Below are positions 22,677 through 32,233 of a stretch of DNA of 64,000 nt, in pieces; positions within the stretch are counted from its first letter, which is position 1, and every line of letters begins with the position of its first letter. The stretch comes from Pascua guehoae. Lineage: Eukaryota > Basidiomycota > Tremellomycetes > Trichosporonales > Trichosporonaceae. The DNA lies in contig BCJX01000007.1 in assembly GCA_001600415.1 (NCBI GenBank), forward strand, positions 434,999-498,998, in the 5' to 3' direction. Under the pieces are notes generated by a model. The model was not told where the DNA came from and did no database searches. It worked only from the letters and a program-made list of their open reading frames with translations. The translations under genes were made by a program, and so were the position numbers.

Positions 22677-24107
22677 TCAAACCGGCAGTGGCCCGAATGA
22701 TGAGCATCCCTGGGACGTCTTCACAACGTCCGGGTGGCGAAGAGTACATTGGTCCCGCCTCGACACGGAGCGCTTCGTGGGACAAGGAAGCTCGCCACTC
22801 TTCACGTGTAAGAAATTGCCAATGCCGGGGGACAGGGATAGCCAGTTTGCAGTGCGTGCCTCTTCGCCCCACCGTCGCAGGCCGCGAGGGACGGTTTTTC
22901 TGTGGAATTTGACGGGTTGAAGTGGGCCTGAATATGAGCCAAACAGTACTCGGGAAAGGTCTTCCAGCAACGCTTTGTGGAAGGCGTCAACGAGAGCCTG
23001 GCCACCAAGACGCCGATTCAACCGCAAGTGCCCGCCCTGTAGCTCGTCGACACCGACAAACGTGACCATTGTCCCGCACCGCCCGATGGCTCGGAACACC
23101 ATGTCGACGGTTTTCGTCAGGATGCCGTGCCTGTAGCTACCGCCACGAGGGCCGCCGTTAGGATGGCGAGCGTAGTGCCAGTGGCCAGGGTAGAAGCTAC
23201 CATTGTGGTAATCGTAACCGTCGAACCCGACTCTGGCAAAGTCTGGGTCATCGGTGCGAGTGGTACCCCACGGCTCCAAGACAATGACGAGTTGGTCGAG
23301 CACGTCCAGGCTGGCAACATGTGGATAGATGGAGAATTGCGAATGCTGCAGGAATGTCGAGCCAAGATTTAATGACACACGCACGACCACCCGCTTGACG
23401 TGGTTGGGTACAGCGACTTGCACGTCTGGGATGTCCCACATTTCCAGTTCGAGCGTGGGTCGCCACAGACGCGGGGCCGAGTTGGCATCAGGCTCCCCCG
23501 CGCGGTATCCGAGGTCGAGATTGTAGTCTTTGTCGTCGTCGTCCTCGCTGAGCTCAATATCCATGTCACTGTCCGAGCTCTCGCCACTCTCGCTCGGCTG
23601 GTAGGTCTTGTCCTCGCGCACATCCCCAGGGAGATAATCGTCGATATCCTCTCTGCCCGTATGGTTTCGTCGGTGCGTGGGTTCGATGAATGTGACCCAC
23701 GTATGGCCACCCAAGGGAACTGGGATGGGACGCTCCCGGCGGACAATCTCGACATTGGGGAAAGAAGTCGCAAGGATGTCGAGGCGTTCGGGCCGTACGC
23801 AGCAGACGTCAATGATGCGTGTATGTCGGCAAGCAGAGTTCAATAATTCGCTACTGTCGCCGGATGTAGCATTGCTATCCAGCTCGCGGGGTAGGAAGCA
23901 CTGAGACAAGGGTGGAAATGGGGGTGACGGGTGGCGAAGCTCGAGCTCCCCCGTCTCGGTCTCAGTTACGACCACGTGCCGGAATAGAGCAGACTGGGCG
24001 CGGATACGGAACGCCAGGCTCGTGTTTCGAAACGCCAGGAGAGCGTCTGGGTCAGACACGATCAGGTCGATGATGTGCGGGTACGCCGTATGGTCGATTG
24101 TGATCAT
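22677..24107 (-). CDS. F-box-like protein, ITIDHTAYPHI family
   Basis: Single exon, 476 residues; the ATG in CCACCATGATC starts MITIDHTAYPHIIDLIV, then ALLAFRNTSLAFRIRAQSAL, which has the size and hydrophobic spacing of an F-box helix set. The centre holds an acidic region (ESSDSDMDIELSEDDDDK, about residues 195-215) and the C-terminal half alternates strands and helices (VKRVVVRVSLNLGS, LDQLVIVLEPWG, VTFVGVDELQ). In my reading, Trichosporonales genomes carry many genes with this N-terminus. They are presumed SCF ubiquitin-ligase adaptors, but targets are unknown. A TATA box lies 53 bases upstream. It sits between cysteine-rich members A and B on the same strand, so it may be part of the same accessory block. 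Confidence 0.75.
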   Translation of the reverse strand: MITIDHTAYPHIIDLIVSDPDALLAFRNTSLAFRIRAQSALFRHVVVTETETGELELRHPSPPFPPLSQCFLPRELDSNATSGDSSELLNSACRHTRIIDVCCVRPERLDILATSFPNVEIVRRERPIPVPLGGHTWVTFIEPTHRRNHTGREDIDDYLPGDVREDKTYQPSESGESSDSDMDIELSEDDDDKDYNLDLGYRAGEPDANSAPRLWRPTLELEMWDIPDVQVAVPNHVKRVVVRVSLNLGSTFLQHSQFSIYPHVASLDVLDQLVIVLEPWGTTRTDDPDFARVGFDGYDYHNGSFYPGHWHYARHPNGGPRGGSYRHGILTKTVDMVFRAIGRCGTMVTFVGVDELQGGHLRLNRRLGGQALVDAFHKALLEDLSRVLFGSYSGPLQPVKFHRKTVPRGLRRWGEEARTANWLSLSPGIGNFLHVKSGELPCPTKRSVSRRDQCTLRHPDVVKTSQGCSSFGPLPV

Positions 24108-24159
24108 GGTGGGAAGAGCAATGGACGGGGGGACAGGGACTTGGCACTGCTTGACCAGC

Positions 24160-24167
24160 TTTATATA
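24160..24167 (-). promoter_or_regulatory. TATA box of F-box-like gene
   Basis: TATATAAA on the minus strand, 53 bases before the start codon at 24107. Confidence 0.55.
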
Positions 24168-24639
24168 TGCACTGGACGGGGTGATCATTGCCTCATCCCG
24201 TCCCGAGGTCGGCGTCACCGGTTGCGCCGGCGACGGAACCATGTGACAGCAACAACAAGGCACGAGGTCCGCTCGCCGACGAAGCCAGGTACATTTTTCT
24301 GGACCCACCCAACATAGACGGGTTACGCACCGAGGTCCGTCGGCTCGACCTGACTCTGCTGACACAACAGCCAACATTCGTGCGAGCATCACCGAAACGA
24401 GACAAGTGGAGGACCACTTCAGCGTGCTATGTATGGAATATGTATGGAATAAACCCCGCCGGGCCCCCCGAAAATAGATAACTGTGATGATCATGGAACA
24501 AGTGCGCTATTCCATGAAGCCCTGCGGGCCTGCCACACTTCATTTGTGTGGCGGTCAGGCACAAATGCAATTCGGCGTGGGCCACATTATCACCATCACA
24601 AACTAATAGCATTGCACCAAACACTCTCTTCTACAAGCT

Positions 24640-24894
24640 CTACTGCGCAGCAGGCTTCGGGGGATAGCGAATCCCGGCCTTGGGGTCCTTCAAGCACCAC
24701 AGGCAGAGGACCACGTTGCCACGCTTAAAGTGGAGGAAGATGCAGCGCTCTGGAAAATCGTCAGCGCCACTGTGGTGGGGTACGAGCTCACTGTCGCAGT
24801 TGCGGCCCGTGAATGGCGAGCCGGTGCAGCGGCGGAAGGACGGGTCGGCTTTCTCGTTGAGCGCGGGGTGGACGGGCGCGGTGTGTACGGCCAT
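24640..24894 (-). CDS. Small cysteine-rich protein, array member B
   Basis: Exons 24792-24894 and 24640-24749, minus strand, giving 70 residues. The intron is 42 nt (GTGAGC...TTTTCCAG) and splits a Lys codon as A|AG, exactly as in members A and C. The product carries C-x13-C-x12-C-L-W-C (CTGSPFTGRNCDKRC... VVLCLWCLKDP). It is the smallest member and close to the minimal motif, with short polar ends. It has no signal peptide or membrane helix. The cysteine pattern suggests one zinc site (inference). Function unknown. Confidence 0.72.
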   Translation of the reverse strand: MAVHTAPVHPALNEKADPSFRRCTGSPFTGRNCDSELVPHHSGADDFPERCIFLHFKRGNVVLCLWCLKDPKAGIRYPPKPAAQ

Positions 24895-25027
24895 CGTGGT
24901 GATCGTTAAAAGGTGGTGAGGTGTGTGTGGGTGATTGTGTGTGAGTCGGCGGTGTTTGAAGGTTTGGTTGTCCCAGAGGTTGGACGAGGGAGTGGTGGTG
25001 ATAGAGGAGGCTCGGTTTGTCGTCCTG

Positions 25028-25035
25028 TTTATAAA
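25028..25035 (-). promoter_or_regulatory. TATA box of array member B
   Basis: TTTATAAA, 134 bases upstream of the start codon at 24894. Confidence 0.6.
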
Positions 25036-25480
25036 TGCTAATTTTGGGATGGGGAGGGAGCGAGCATTGGATACCTGCGCGTGCTCGACAGGGGGACGTG
25101 AAGTGCAAGCAGCGGTATCCGTCCTCGTGTCACTTCCAATAGTTCCATGCCTCGTTCGCACCGTCTTAACACAACGTTTCCCCCCCATGTTCCGAACTGT
25201 CGAATCCAGGTTTGTTCGATAAGGGAACATTGCGTGCGAACACGAGGGCTGCAGTGCAGAGTGCAGCACACGTCGCAGCTGCGTGCAATATTACAGGAAT
25301 TTCAGACAATTCACGAGGATGCACGTTTTGTACCACGTCCTCGTCCTCATTGAGCACAGTATTTCCCTGAACGAGCATGCGACCACGTCTAGACAACGTG
25401 TAGAAGGAAACAGTGTAAAGCCAAGCCGGGGTGGTCGGGGTATTGTTAGAAGAGCACAATTGCAGCAACCTCGTTTCCTG

Positions 25481-25694
25481 CAGGTGTGCCCGAAAAGTCA
25501 AGAGACTATCACATTAAGCTAGGGTAGGCGCATGGCGCGTGTACAGGGTGGCGGGCAAGGTATGTGGGATACAGCAAGCAGGAAATATCTGTGTGTCCAC
25601 CGGCTGTGCCATTGCATTGGTCTACAGAGTGTCCATGAGCCACTTCGACTGGACCAAGCTCAAAGTGGCAGTCTCAAGACTTTCCACGCACCTG
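25481..25694 (+). mobile_element. MITE-like element, copy 2
   Basis: A 214-bp relative of the unit at 20669-20876, in the same orientation. Left end CAGGTGTGCCCGAAAAGTCA...GAGACTATCAC; right end, reverse-complemented, CAGGTGCGTGGAAAGTCTTG...GAGACTGCCAC. The right third (GACCAAGCTCAAAGTGGCAG) is almost identical to copy 1; the middle is diverged. It is non-coding. Confidence 0.8.
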
Positions 25695-25891
25695 CGCGTG
25701 TCACAATGTCCATCCGCCGTTTGATCCGTGTCCCAATGCCCATCCGTGCATGATTCAGGCAATGCTCATCCGTGCATGATTCAGGCTATAATATATGTAC
25801 AAAAACCTTTAGCCATGATTTTCTAATGCTACGCAATGCAGTTGGATTCCAGACTGCGAGGGCCGGCGCCTCGGATGCAGCCAGCATCTTC

Positions 25892-26718
25892 TCACTCGTC
25901 GTCGTCGTCAATCGGCTCCATCGGCTCGTCGCCGCCGTGGATGTCCTTGAAGGGGTGGATGTGGCCAATGCGGCAGAACAGGCAGTAGACCGCGGTGCGG
26001 CACTCGCTCAGCGTAAACGCGCAGTTCTCTGCGGCGCGTCAGCGCGGGGAGGACGTGGGAGTGGTCGGACGAGGGACGAGGGATACTCACTGCCCTTGTT
26101 GACCTCGTACTTGTCGCCCCTGCACGCGCGCTTGAGGCGGATCGACCGGGCGGTAAACAGGAGCGGCGCGGGGGGCGCCGTGCGTTCGTCCGTGAAGCGG
26201 ATCGGCTGGACGAGCGTAAAGGGTGCGAGGGGGGCGATGGTGGTGGCCGTGGTGGTGGCCGTGGTGGCCGTGGTCGTGGCCGTGGTGGTGGCCGTGGTCG
26301 TGGCCGTGGTCGTGGCCGTGGTCGTGGCCGTGGTCGCGGCCGTCGTGGTGGCCGTCGTGGTGGGCGAGTTCGTGGGCGTGTTCGTGGGTGTGTTCGTGGG
26401 CGTGTTCGTGGGCGTGTTCGTGGGCGTGGGCGCGGCCGCGGCTGTGGCCGTGTCTGTGTCCGAGTCCGAGTCCCAGTCCGAGTCCCAGACCGAGTCCCAG
26501 TCCGAGTCCCAGATCGGGGGCAGGAGGCGAGCGGCAAGCAGGAGGGCGGTGGTAGGGTGGAGGAGAGCGTCGGGCAGGCGGGGAGGAGGGATGGGGATGG
26601 GGCCAGTAGTGATGTCCCGGAGGGGAGGAGTGTCGCGCAACGGGGGGTTACGGATGAGGATGCCCATGGGCAGGGGGTTGGTCGTGGCAGTGTCGGTGAC
26701 GCTGAGGTCGAACGACAT
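25892..26718 (-). CDS. Cysteine-rich protein with long Thr/Ala/Asn-Pro repeat region, array member C
   Basis: Exons 26091-26718 and 25892-26028, minus strand, giving 254 residues. The intron again interrupts a Lys codon (A|AG). The C-terminal motif is C-x12-C-x12-C-L-F-C (CRGDKYEVNKGKNC...AVYCLFCRIGH), then an acidic end (EPMEPIDDDDE). Unlike the other members it has a ~180-residue N-terminal region: Leu/Pro-rich, then Trp-Asp-Ser repeats (WDSDWDS), four to five TPTN repeats, and about fifty Thr/Ala residues. The repeats are hexamer/dodecamer DNA repeats on the plus strand (GTGGCC, GTGTTCGTGGGC), so length probably varies between strains. Function unknown. Confidence 0.72.
26223..26465 (-). 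repeat. Coding hexamer/dodecamer repeats in member C
   Basis: Plus-strand GTGGTGGCC/GTCGTGGCC units (26236-26365) then GTGTTCGTGGGC units (26370-26428), encoding the Thr/Ala and TPTN runs. Units are multiples of three, so changes in copy number preserve the frame. Confidence 0.85.
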
Positions 26719-26816
26719 TATTTCTTTTGTTCTGCGGAGATTGGGAGAGGTAGGAGATAGGCCGAAGACCCGAGTGGTGAGGGATGGAGAGAGAAAAGAC
26801 TGAAGCTGGGCTGCAG

Positions 26817-26822
26817 ATATAT
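26817..26822 (-). promoter_or_regulatory. TATA-like element of member C
   Basis: CATATATC on the minus strand about 100 bases before the start codon at 26718. Confidence 0.35.
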
Positions 26823-27034
26823 GCTGCTCGCTGACCCTCCCGTCACGGCTGGGAGGGACGCATGGCTGACTAGCACCGCTGCCTCGTTTCCTCGCCTCCT
26901 TGCTGCGTGCTCGACGACAGTGCCGGAGGCCGCACAAGGTGTTCCACACAGAAGAAGCAACGACGACCATGGTAAAACGAGGGGTCACATGACGGACAAG
27001 CGAACGCACACGCAAACGCCTACACGCCGCCACA

Positions 27035-27469
27035 CTACACGCTACTACTTGAGGACGGAGGAAGCGCCACAATCGAACTGCGGCAGTACAGGCAGACTAA
27101 GATGCTCGAGTCGAAAATGACAAAGGCACAGTGCTCTGAACGTCAGCTACCGACAAGGCACTGCACAAGGGTCTCCATAATTTTGCAAGCGAGCTCCCAC
27201 CCCTGAGGCGTGGGCTGCACACGGGTTGCGACGGCTTCTTACGGCCTCTGACCCAACTCACGCCGATGGTTGGTCCGGTACGCATCCCCAGGGCACCACC
27301 ACCGCCAGCGCCTGCACACGAGGTGCAGGAGGTCGGGCATGTGTGGGCTCGGACCGAGTGGGCGTAGTTGTATGAACATAGGCACGGTGGGAGCCTCGAG
27401 GATATCGGCAGGACGGGGGGGATGCGCAGGCGAGGTAGCTGGGTCGGTGGTGTTGTGTTCTGCAGGCAT
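27035..27469 (-). CDS. Small cysteine-rich protein, array member D
   Basis: Exons 27262-27469 and 27035-27135, minus strand, giving 102 residues. The 126-nt intron (GTGAGT...CTGACGTTCAG) is longer than in its paralogues but splits the codon in the same phase and place. The motif reads C-x12-C-x11-C-L-Y-C (CPGDAYRTNHRQHC; ILVCLYCRSS), matching member F at CxGDxxxxN. Two further cysteine/tryptophan residues precede it (VCRRWRWWC). The C-terminus is a short poly-Ser. Without the second exon the first reading frame would look unrelated; the match of exon 2 is what identifies it. Function unknown. Confidence 0.68.
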
Positions 27470-27517
27470 GGTGAATTATGGCGAGTATTCTGAAGGCACG
27501 ATGGGGACGGTGACACG

Positions 27518-27990
27518 CTAGCCATGTATTTGTATCAAATCTGCAGACGGGGCTTGTCGAGAACAACGAGAAGCCACACGGTGATGGTGGCACAGACCAC
27601 CTGGTGTTGATGGGGAGTTGGTTCGCGCCACATTTGTTGCTTCTCGACGTTTCACCCAACCCCTTACATTCTCCCATGGTATTCTGCTGTTTCCATGTTG
27701 CCTCACGCATTCCAACTGCACCTGCTCCTCGCCCTGGGCTTTCGGGGCTATCCCGTTGGGAGGCAACCTGCCGCCGGCCTCCCTGCCAAGCCACAGGGGA
27801 CGAGGGGTCGTGACACACATGCAGAGCACGATGATGCTGTCGTCGTCGAGGCACTGTACAAGACACTTTTCCCTAGGGTGGTATTCGTAGTGCTCTTCGG
27901 TGTGGCGAATGTGGCACACGTTTAGGTAGACTCACGTCTTTGTTCTGGTAGCCCGTTGCAAATTGCACAACCTGGTGTGAAATTCTGCTT
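27518..27990 (-). CDS. Divergent, possibly degenerate cysteine-rich protein, array member E
   Basis: Exon 2 is 27518-27894; exon 1 ends at 27936. Joined in the family phase (C|AG) they read GCAICNGLPEQRQHYEYHP, then EKCLVQCLDDDSIIVLCMC, then ~100 residues of Pro/Gly/Arg-rich tail. The second motif cysteine is replaced by Tyr (TAC at the position of TGC) and the last pair is C-M-C instead of C-x-aromatic-C. In this frame a TAA precedes exon 1 with no ATG between, so the start needs another upstream exon or the gene is dead. An alternative frame from an ATG at 28082 (MDPNVDSTKG...) also joins in phase 0 to the same exon 2. The 5' end is unresolved. Confidence 0.4.
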
Positions 27991-28259
27991 TCCTCGTCGA
28001 AACGAGCCCGTGGGTTATTTCCTCTCGCTGACAAGCAAGAGCAGCAACAAGCCCCCTTCGTGCTGTCCACGTTGGGGTCCATGCGGCGTGCGTGCGTTCG
28101 TACGTGCGTGTGGTGTGTGCGTGTGTGTGCGTGAGTGTGGTGTGATTAGGTTGCGTGAAGAAGGTTGTGTGGGTGTCGGTGTTTGTGCCTATCTTGGCGC
28201 CACACACAACATTCAAACATTCAACTTTCAGAAACCGCGTTCGTTGTCCGGGTATCAGA

Positions 28260-28640
28260 ATAATCCCACGACACCCCGTTCTTTTCCGTTCACGACGGAG
28301 CTCCGTGCCGTGTGTGTTTTCAGCTGCGACCACAACACACTTGTGAATCTAAGGGGAATTTCAGCAAGAACAATGCACCCCGTCTCTTGTTCCTTGCCCC
28401 AACACAATGGCCACTCTCGAAACCCGCTGTTCCGTTCACGCCGGAGCTCTGTGCGGTGTATATCCTCCCATTGCCACCCAGCAAAATTCCAACTCCAAGG
28501 GGAACAACAAGACCGTTGGTCTGGGCCCTACCAGATTACGGCTATCACACTCTTCGTTCTCCCATGCCTGGCGGAGCTCCGTCCTGTGTGCTTTTCGTGC
28601 CTTTCGCAAGAAGGTGACCACGCACTACGCACTCGTTGGC
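28260..28640. repeat. Three diverged ~130-150-bp tandem repeats
   Basis: CGTTCACGACGGAGCTCCGT near 28288, CGTTCACGCCGGAGCTCTGT near 28434 and TGCCTGGCGGAGCTCCGTCC near 28565 mark successive units. Flanking words (CTAAGGGGAATTTCAGCAAG against CCAAGGGGAACAACAAG) also repeat. It is non-coding as far as I can see and lies between members E and F. Confidence 0.65.
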
Positions 28641-28961
28641 TCCTAAATTGCCCACATTATGTTCCAGTGGGGCTGGAATGTGAGCAGAGAGGTAGGGACG
28701 AGAGGTTTGTCTCAGAAACGACTGATGGGATGGCACACTCCAGAGCTTGGTGTGCTTGCAGCCAGCCCCAGGATTAGGCTGATTTCCAGCCAGCAGGATT
28801 CACCATCACCATTGTTGTGGAAGTGGGACAAGAATGATAGCTAATGTGGAAGCATGCCAAAAATGAGGAGCTGATGGGAGCAATAATGGCGTCGAGTACG
28901 GTCTATGCATCTCGCCACGCAGTCTTCCCCTGTCCCATCTGTCCATGTGCCCGTCCCCCCA

Positions 28962-29282
28962 TCACGCCCACCAGCGGTAGTCGTACGACGACGCAAACTC
29001 CCAATCACGCGTGCACCAGATACAAAAGTACTTGGTCGCCGGGTCGTTGTAGGGCATAAACTTGCAGTGTTCTGGAGAGCGTTAATTATGCCCCAGGTGG
29101 CTGGGTGCGACTGTCAGGAAGGAGAGTGGACACGTACCGCCCTTGTTGTAGCCCCGAACGTCCCCAACGCAGGGGTCCGAGAACTTGTCCGTCATGTGGC
29201 TCGCCTGGGACGTGTTGGCGTTGAGCGACTTGGGCGAGGGCGAACTCAAGAGGTCCCGATGGTTGGGGTTGTTGGTGCTCAT
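28962..29282 (-). CDS. Small cysteine-rich protein, array member F
   Basis: Exons 29138-29282 and 28962-29071, minus strand, giving 84 residues. The intron (GTACGT...CTCTCCAG, 66 nt) is at the shared position, here G|AA. The product ends in C-x12-C-x13-C-I-W-C (DPCVGDVRGYNKGEHC; YFCIWCTRDW) followed by an aromatic tail (SSYDYRWWA). The N-terminal half is Ser/Asn-rich and polar. This is a clean, intact member that helps define the family: a CxGDxxxYNKG box before the intron and an aromatic-flanked CxxC after it. Function unknown; a zinc-binding mini-domain is likely. Confidence 0.72.
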
Positions 29283-29988
29283 GGTTGGTCTTGGGGCGAG
29301 AGAAAAAAAAAGAACATGGAAGGATGGCAATTGCCTTTGAACGGTCGCAGTGCAAGCTGTCCTGTCCGTTTGACAGCAGTGCTACTTCGGCATGTTCTCG
29401 GCAAGTTGCTCGAGGCATGCTCCGGTTGTGGACGACTGTTCGCACCTTGCCAATGGTGTGTGGCAGTGTTGCGGACACGAGGTCGAGTGGGTTGCACTTG
29501 GTGTGGTGGTGCCTGGCTGGGTGTGGTCCAAGTGGCGCTGGTGGTGCCACACATCCATCACACTACTTCTAGCGTGTGTTGTGTTCAAACCTCACCCTGA
29601 TACTGCAGTCGGAAGCATTTCCTCAGTCGCCACCCAAGTTGAGATTTGACCCGATGTGCAGTCTTGCAGTTTGATGTCACCGTAATAGCAGTTATCACCA
29701 GATTGTGTGATGCGACGGGTAATTTGAGGAACGACTGAGGCAGGGTGGAGCCGCTCCAAGGCAGCCAAGCCGCCAAGCGTTACACCCTCCAGGTCATGGT
29801 CAGCTGCCACTGGCAATCGGTCGCGTTGCAACCTTATCTTGTGTGCCAAGGCAGCAACGCGTTCACCCGCGCGTCGGCAAAGAACCTGTCCCAACATCGA
29901 CGAATACAAGAACCTTTGCTGGGGCCGGGATACTCTATGCATTGCGGAGACGCCCATTCGCCACTTTACTGCACCCATCGCTTCACGT
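29283..29988. other. Divergent intergenic region
   Basis: Separates member F (-) from the secreted protein gene (+). No recognisable element beyond presumed promoters. Confidence 0.4.
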
Positions 29989-31138
29989 ATGCTCGCCATC
30001 AACATTGCAACCTCGCTCGCTCTGGCACTTGGTGTCTTGAGTGCGGACGTGGCGCTCGTAGCCAGATCGCCTCCGACCACGCCGCTTGTCACTAGACAAT
30101 TTTCCCAGAATGATACATCAACACCGTGGCCTCCTTCCAACGACTCCGTTGTCCCGCCGTATACCTGCCGCGTCAGGGAGATCCACGACTGTTATCCGCC
30201 GCCCGTTGTCGCGAACCAGTCCGACCTGCCGCTCAAGTTCAAGACGCCCTCGTCCTCGCACTACTGTGAGCCCTCCCCTTGTGACTCACTGGATCCACAG
30301 AGGAAGAGGAGGAAAGGGAGGCTGACTGTCCAGGGGTTACGTACCGGCAGAACCACGCGACGTGGGACGGAGGCCGGAAACTGTCGCAGGGGGCATATAT
30401 CTGGCTGGCAAACAACGACAAGGACCTCAGCAATCATTCCACTGGTTTCACCAGCGCCAACGACGGTACGTCGTAGCCCCAATTGTACCTAGCGAGTCTC
30501 TGGGGAAAGTCTGCTGTACTGTGCTTCCGGTTGACGACACAGTCTTTCTCGGCAACGACCCTCCCGAACAAAGCAAATATGACACGGCCGCAAACGAGTT
30601 CTACACAACGTTTGGCTGCCAGCCCGATCTCATTCCTGACAGGGCCATGTGCATCCACAACCCCGCGGACGAATTCATGCTCGAGCCCGGAGAGGGGTAC
30701 TATCTGTTCATCACGACAAATGATACCTTTGGTAAGTGTCAGGGACATGGATGGGAAGCGTGGCCCGAAAGCGAGTACTGCAAGGGGAGACCGAGATGGT
30801 GCAGAGCGCGGTGGCCATACATCCGGGTAGAGCGGGTGGGGATGGCTCAAACGGAGGCGACGGTTGGGAGCAGGAGCCGTCCCCGAGTCGAAGCAGCCGC
30901 ACGACGTGGGCGGGCAGATACCATTTGTGATACTGGACACGGATTAGGGACTAAAGCTCACATCGCAGAGTTGATGGGTATGTCCGAACTGTTTGAAATC
31001 AAGCCAAACACGACCGAACCGCTCGACCCCCAGCCTTCCACGCCCCGCCCCCGCAACAGCGCGGTCACCACCCTTGGAGTGAGCGTGTGGCTTGTTGTAC
31101 CTGCCAGTGTTGTCGTGGGTCTCCTCAGTGTACTGTAG
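29989..31138 (+). CDS. Secreted, probably GPI-anchored protein of unknown function
   Basis: Exons 29989-30265, 30334-30465, 30543-30731 and 30969-31138, giving 255 residues. The start MLAINIATSLALALGVLSAD is a clear signal peptide; the end NSAVTTLGVSVWLVVPASVV plus VGLLSVL is a hydrophobic tail after a Ser/Pro/Asn region, as in GPI-anchored cell-wall proteins. At least five N-glycosylation sequons (NDT, NDS, NQS, NHS, NTT) and several cysteines (CRVREIHDC, FGCQPDLIPDRAMC) lie between. Junctions were chosen because alternatives give stops: HYW/VTYRQNH, TSANDV/FLGNDPP and TNDTFE/LMG. The WDGG...QGAYIWLANND region reads like a beta-sandwich, but no family is recognised. Expected at the cell surface. 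Confidence 0.68.
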
Positions 31139-32233
31139 CAGGCGTTACGTAACGAAAAGAGGTAATCGATATGGAAGAGAAAAGGATTTGGTAGGGCAAG
31201 TTGTGTCGAACATGTATCAGCTGCTTTTTTCTATCACAAGCGCTGTGCTCACACCTTTATGACTCAAGCTTAATGTTGAAGTTGCAAGGGCTGGGTCTGC
31301 AAGTGTATTGCTTCTGAATTGTCACCTTCCGCAGCGACACAGTTACAACGGTGGTTTTAACGAGCATGCTCAACGGAGAGAGAGAGGGACGGGGGGGGGG
31401 GGGGCTAGAGAGCAGGAGAGGACGGAAAGGGAAGAGAACAAGGGGGCGAGGGATGCGAGAGAGGGCGGGGTGACAGGGGCCCCGGTGCACGGAGTGGGAA
31501 CAGGCGGGGATGACAGAGAAGGGGGAGTCGGTGAGACGGCGAGAGAACGGAGAGAACACTGACGACAACATGACCGACCAAACGGAATGGGGACAGAGCT
31601 GGTACGGTGGGCGTTTGCAACCTCCAGAGGACACCGCTGCCCGACGACAAAGCTGACCACAGTCCAACTCAACGGTGAACGCCTCGTGGCTGGCCAGGAT
31701 GCGGGTAGAGCGCAGGGCAGCTTACCTGCGTCCACAAGAAGATCGGCCACAGCCTACGGTACAGGCTCAAAAAGTGGTGGGTAGGTAGAGGCGACTGAGA
31801 GAGTGGGAGGATACAAGGTTGACTGGCAACCCAAAGCTTGCGGCAAGAGATCCCCTCATCACAAACTAAAGTGGTGCATGGCAACAAGCTTGGTCCCAAT
31901 ATGGGGCCGAGAAATTCACCTTGAAACATCCAAAACAAGCGCATCTGAAGTGAGGGGGATATCCCAGGCGACGTGAACATGGCATCCTTCCTATCTCTGC
32001 TACATGTTACCAACATCCCCTCGCCACCGGGTAACGTCATTGGCAGGCTACAAGTGGGGCTCATTTTCGTCAAGCTCTCGCACCTGCTTACAATCTCTCT
32101 CTCTCCCTCGACAAGCTCATAGACCCTATTCTCTTGGGCTTGGGTTCTCCTCGGGTTGGTGTCTCCTCGACTCGGTAAAATGTGCGAACAACTGCTTGTC
32201 AGAGGAGCCTCCCCCATCAACTTACGTGGCCGA
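31139..32233. other. Gene-free convergent region with G14 run
   Basis: Lies between convergent 3' ends. Contains a purine-rich tract (31370-31560) with a run of 14 G at about 31390-31403. Nothing coding recognised. Confidence 0.4.
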
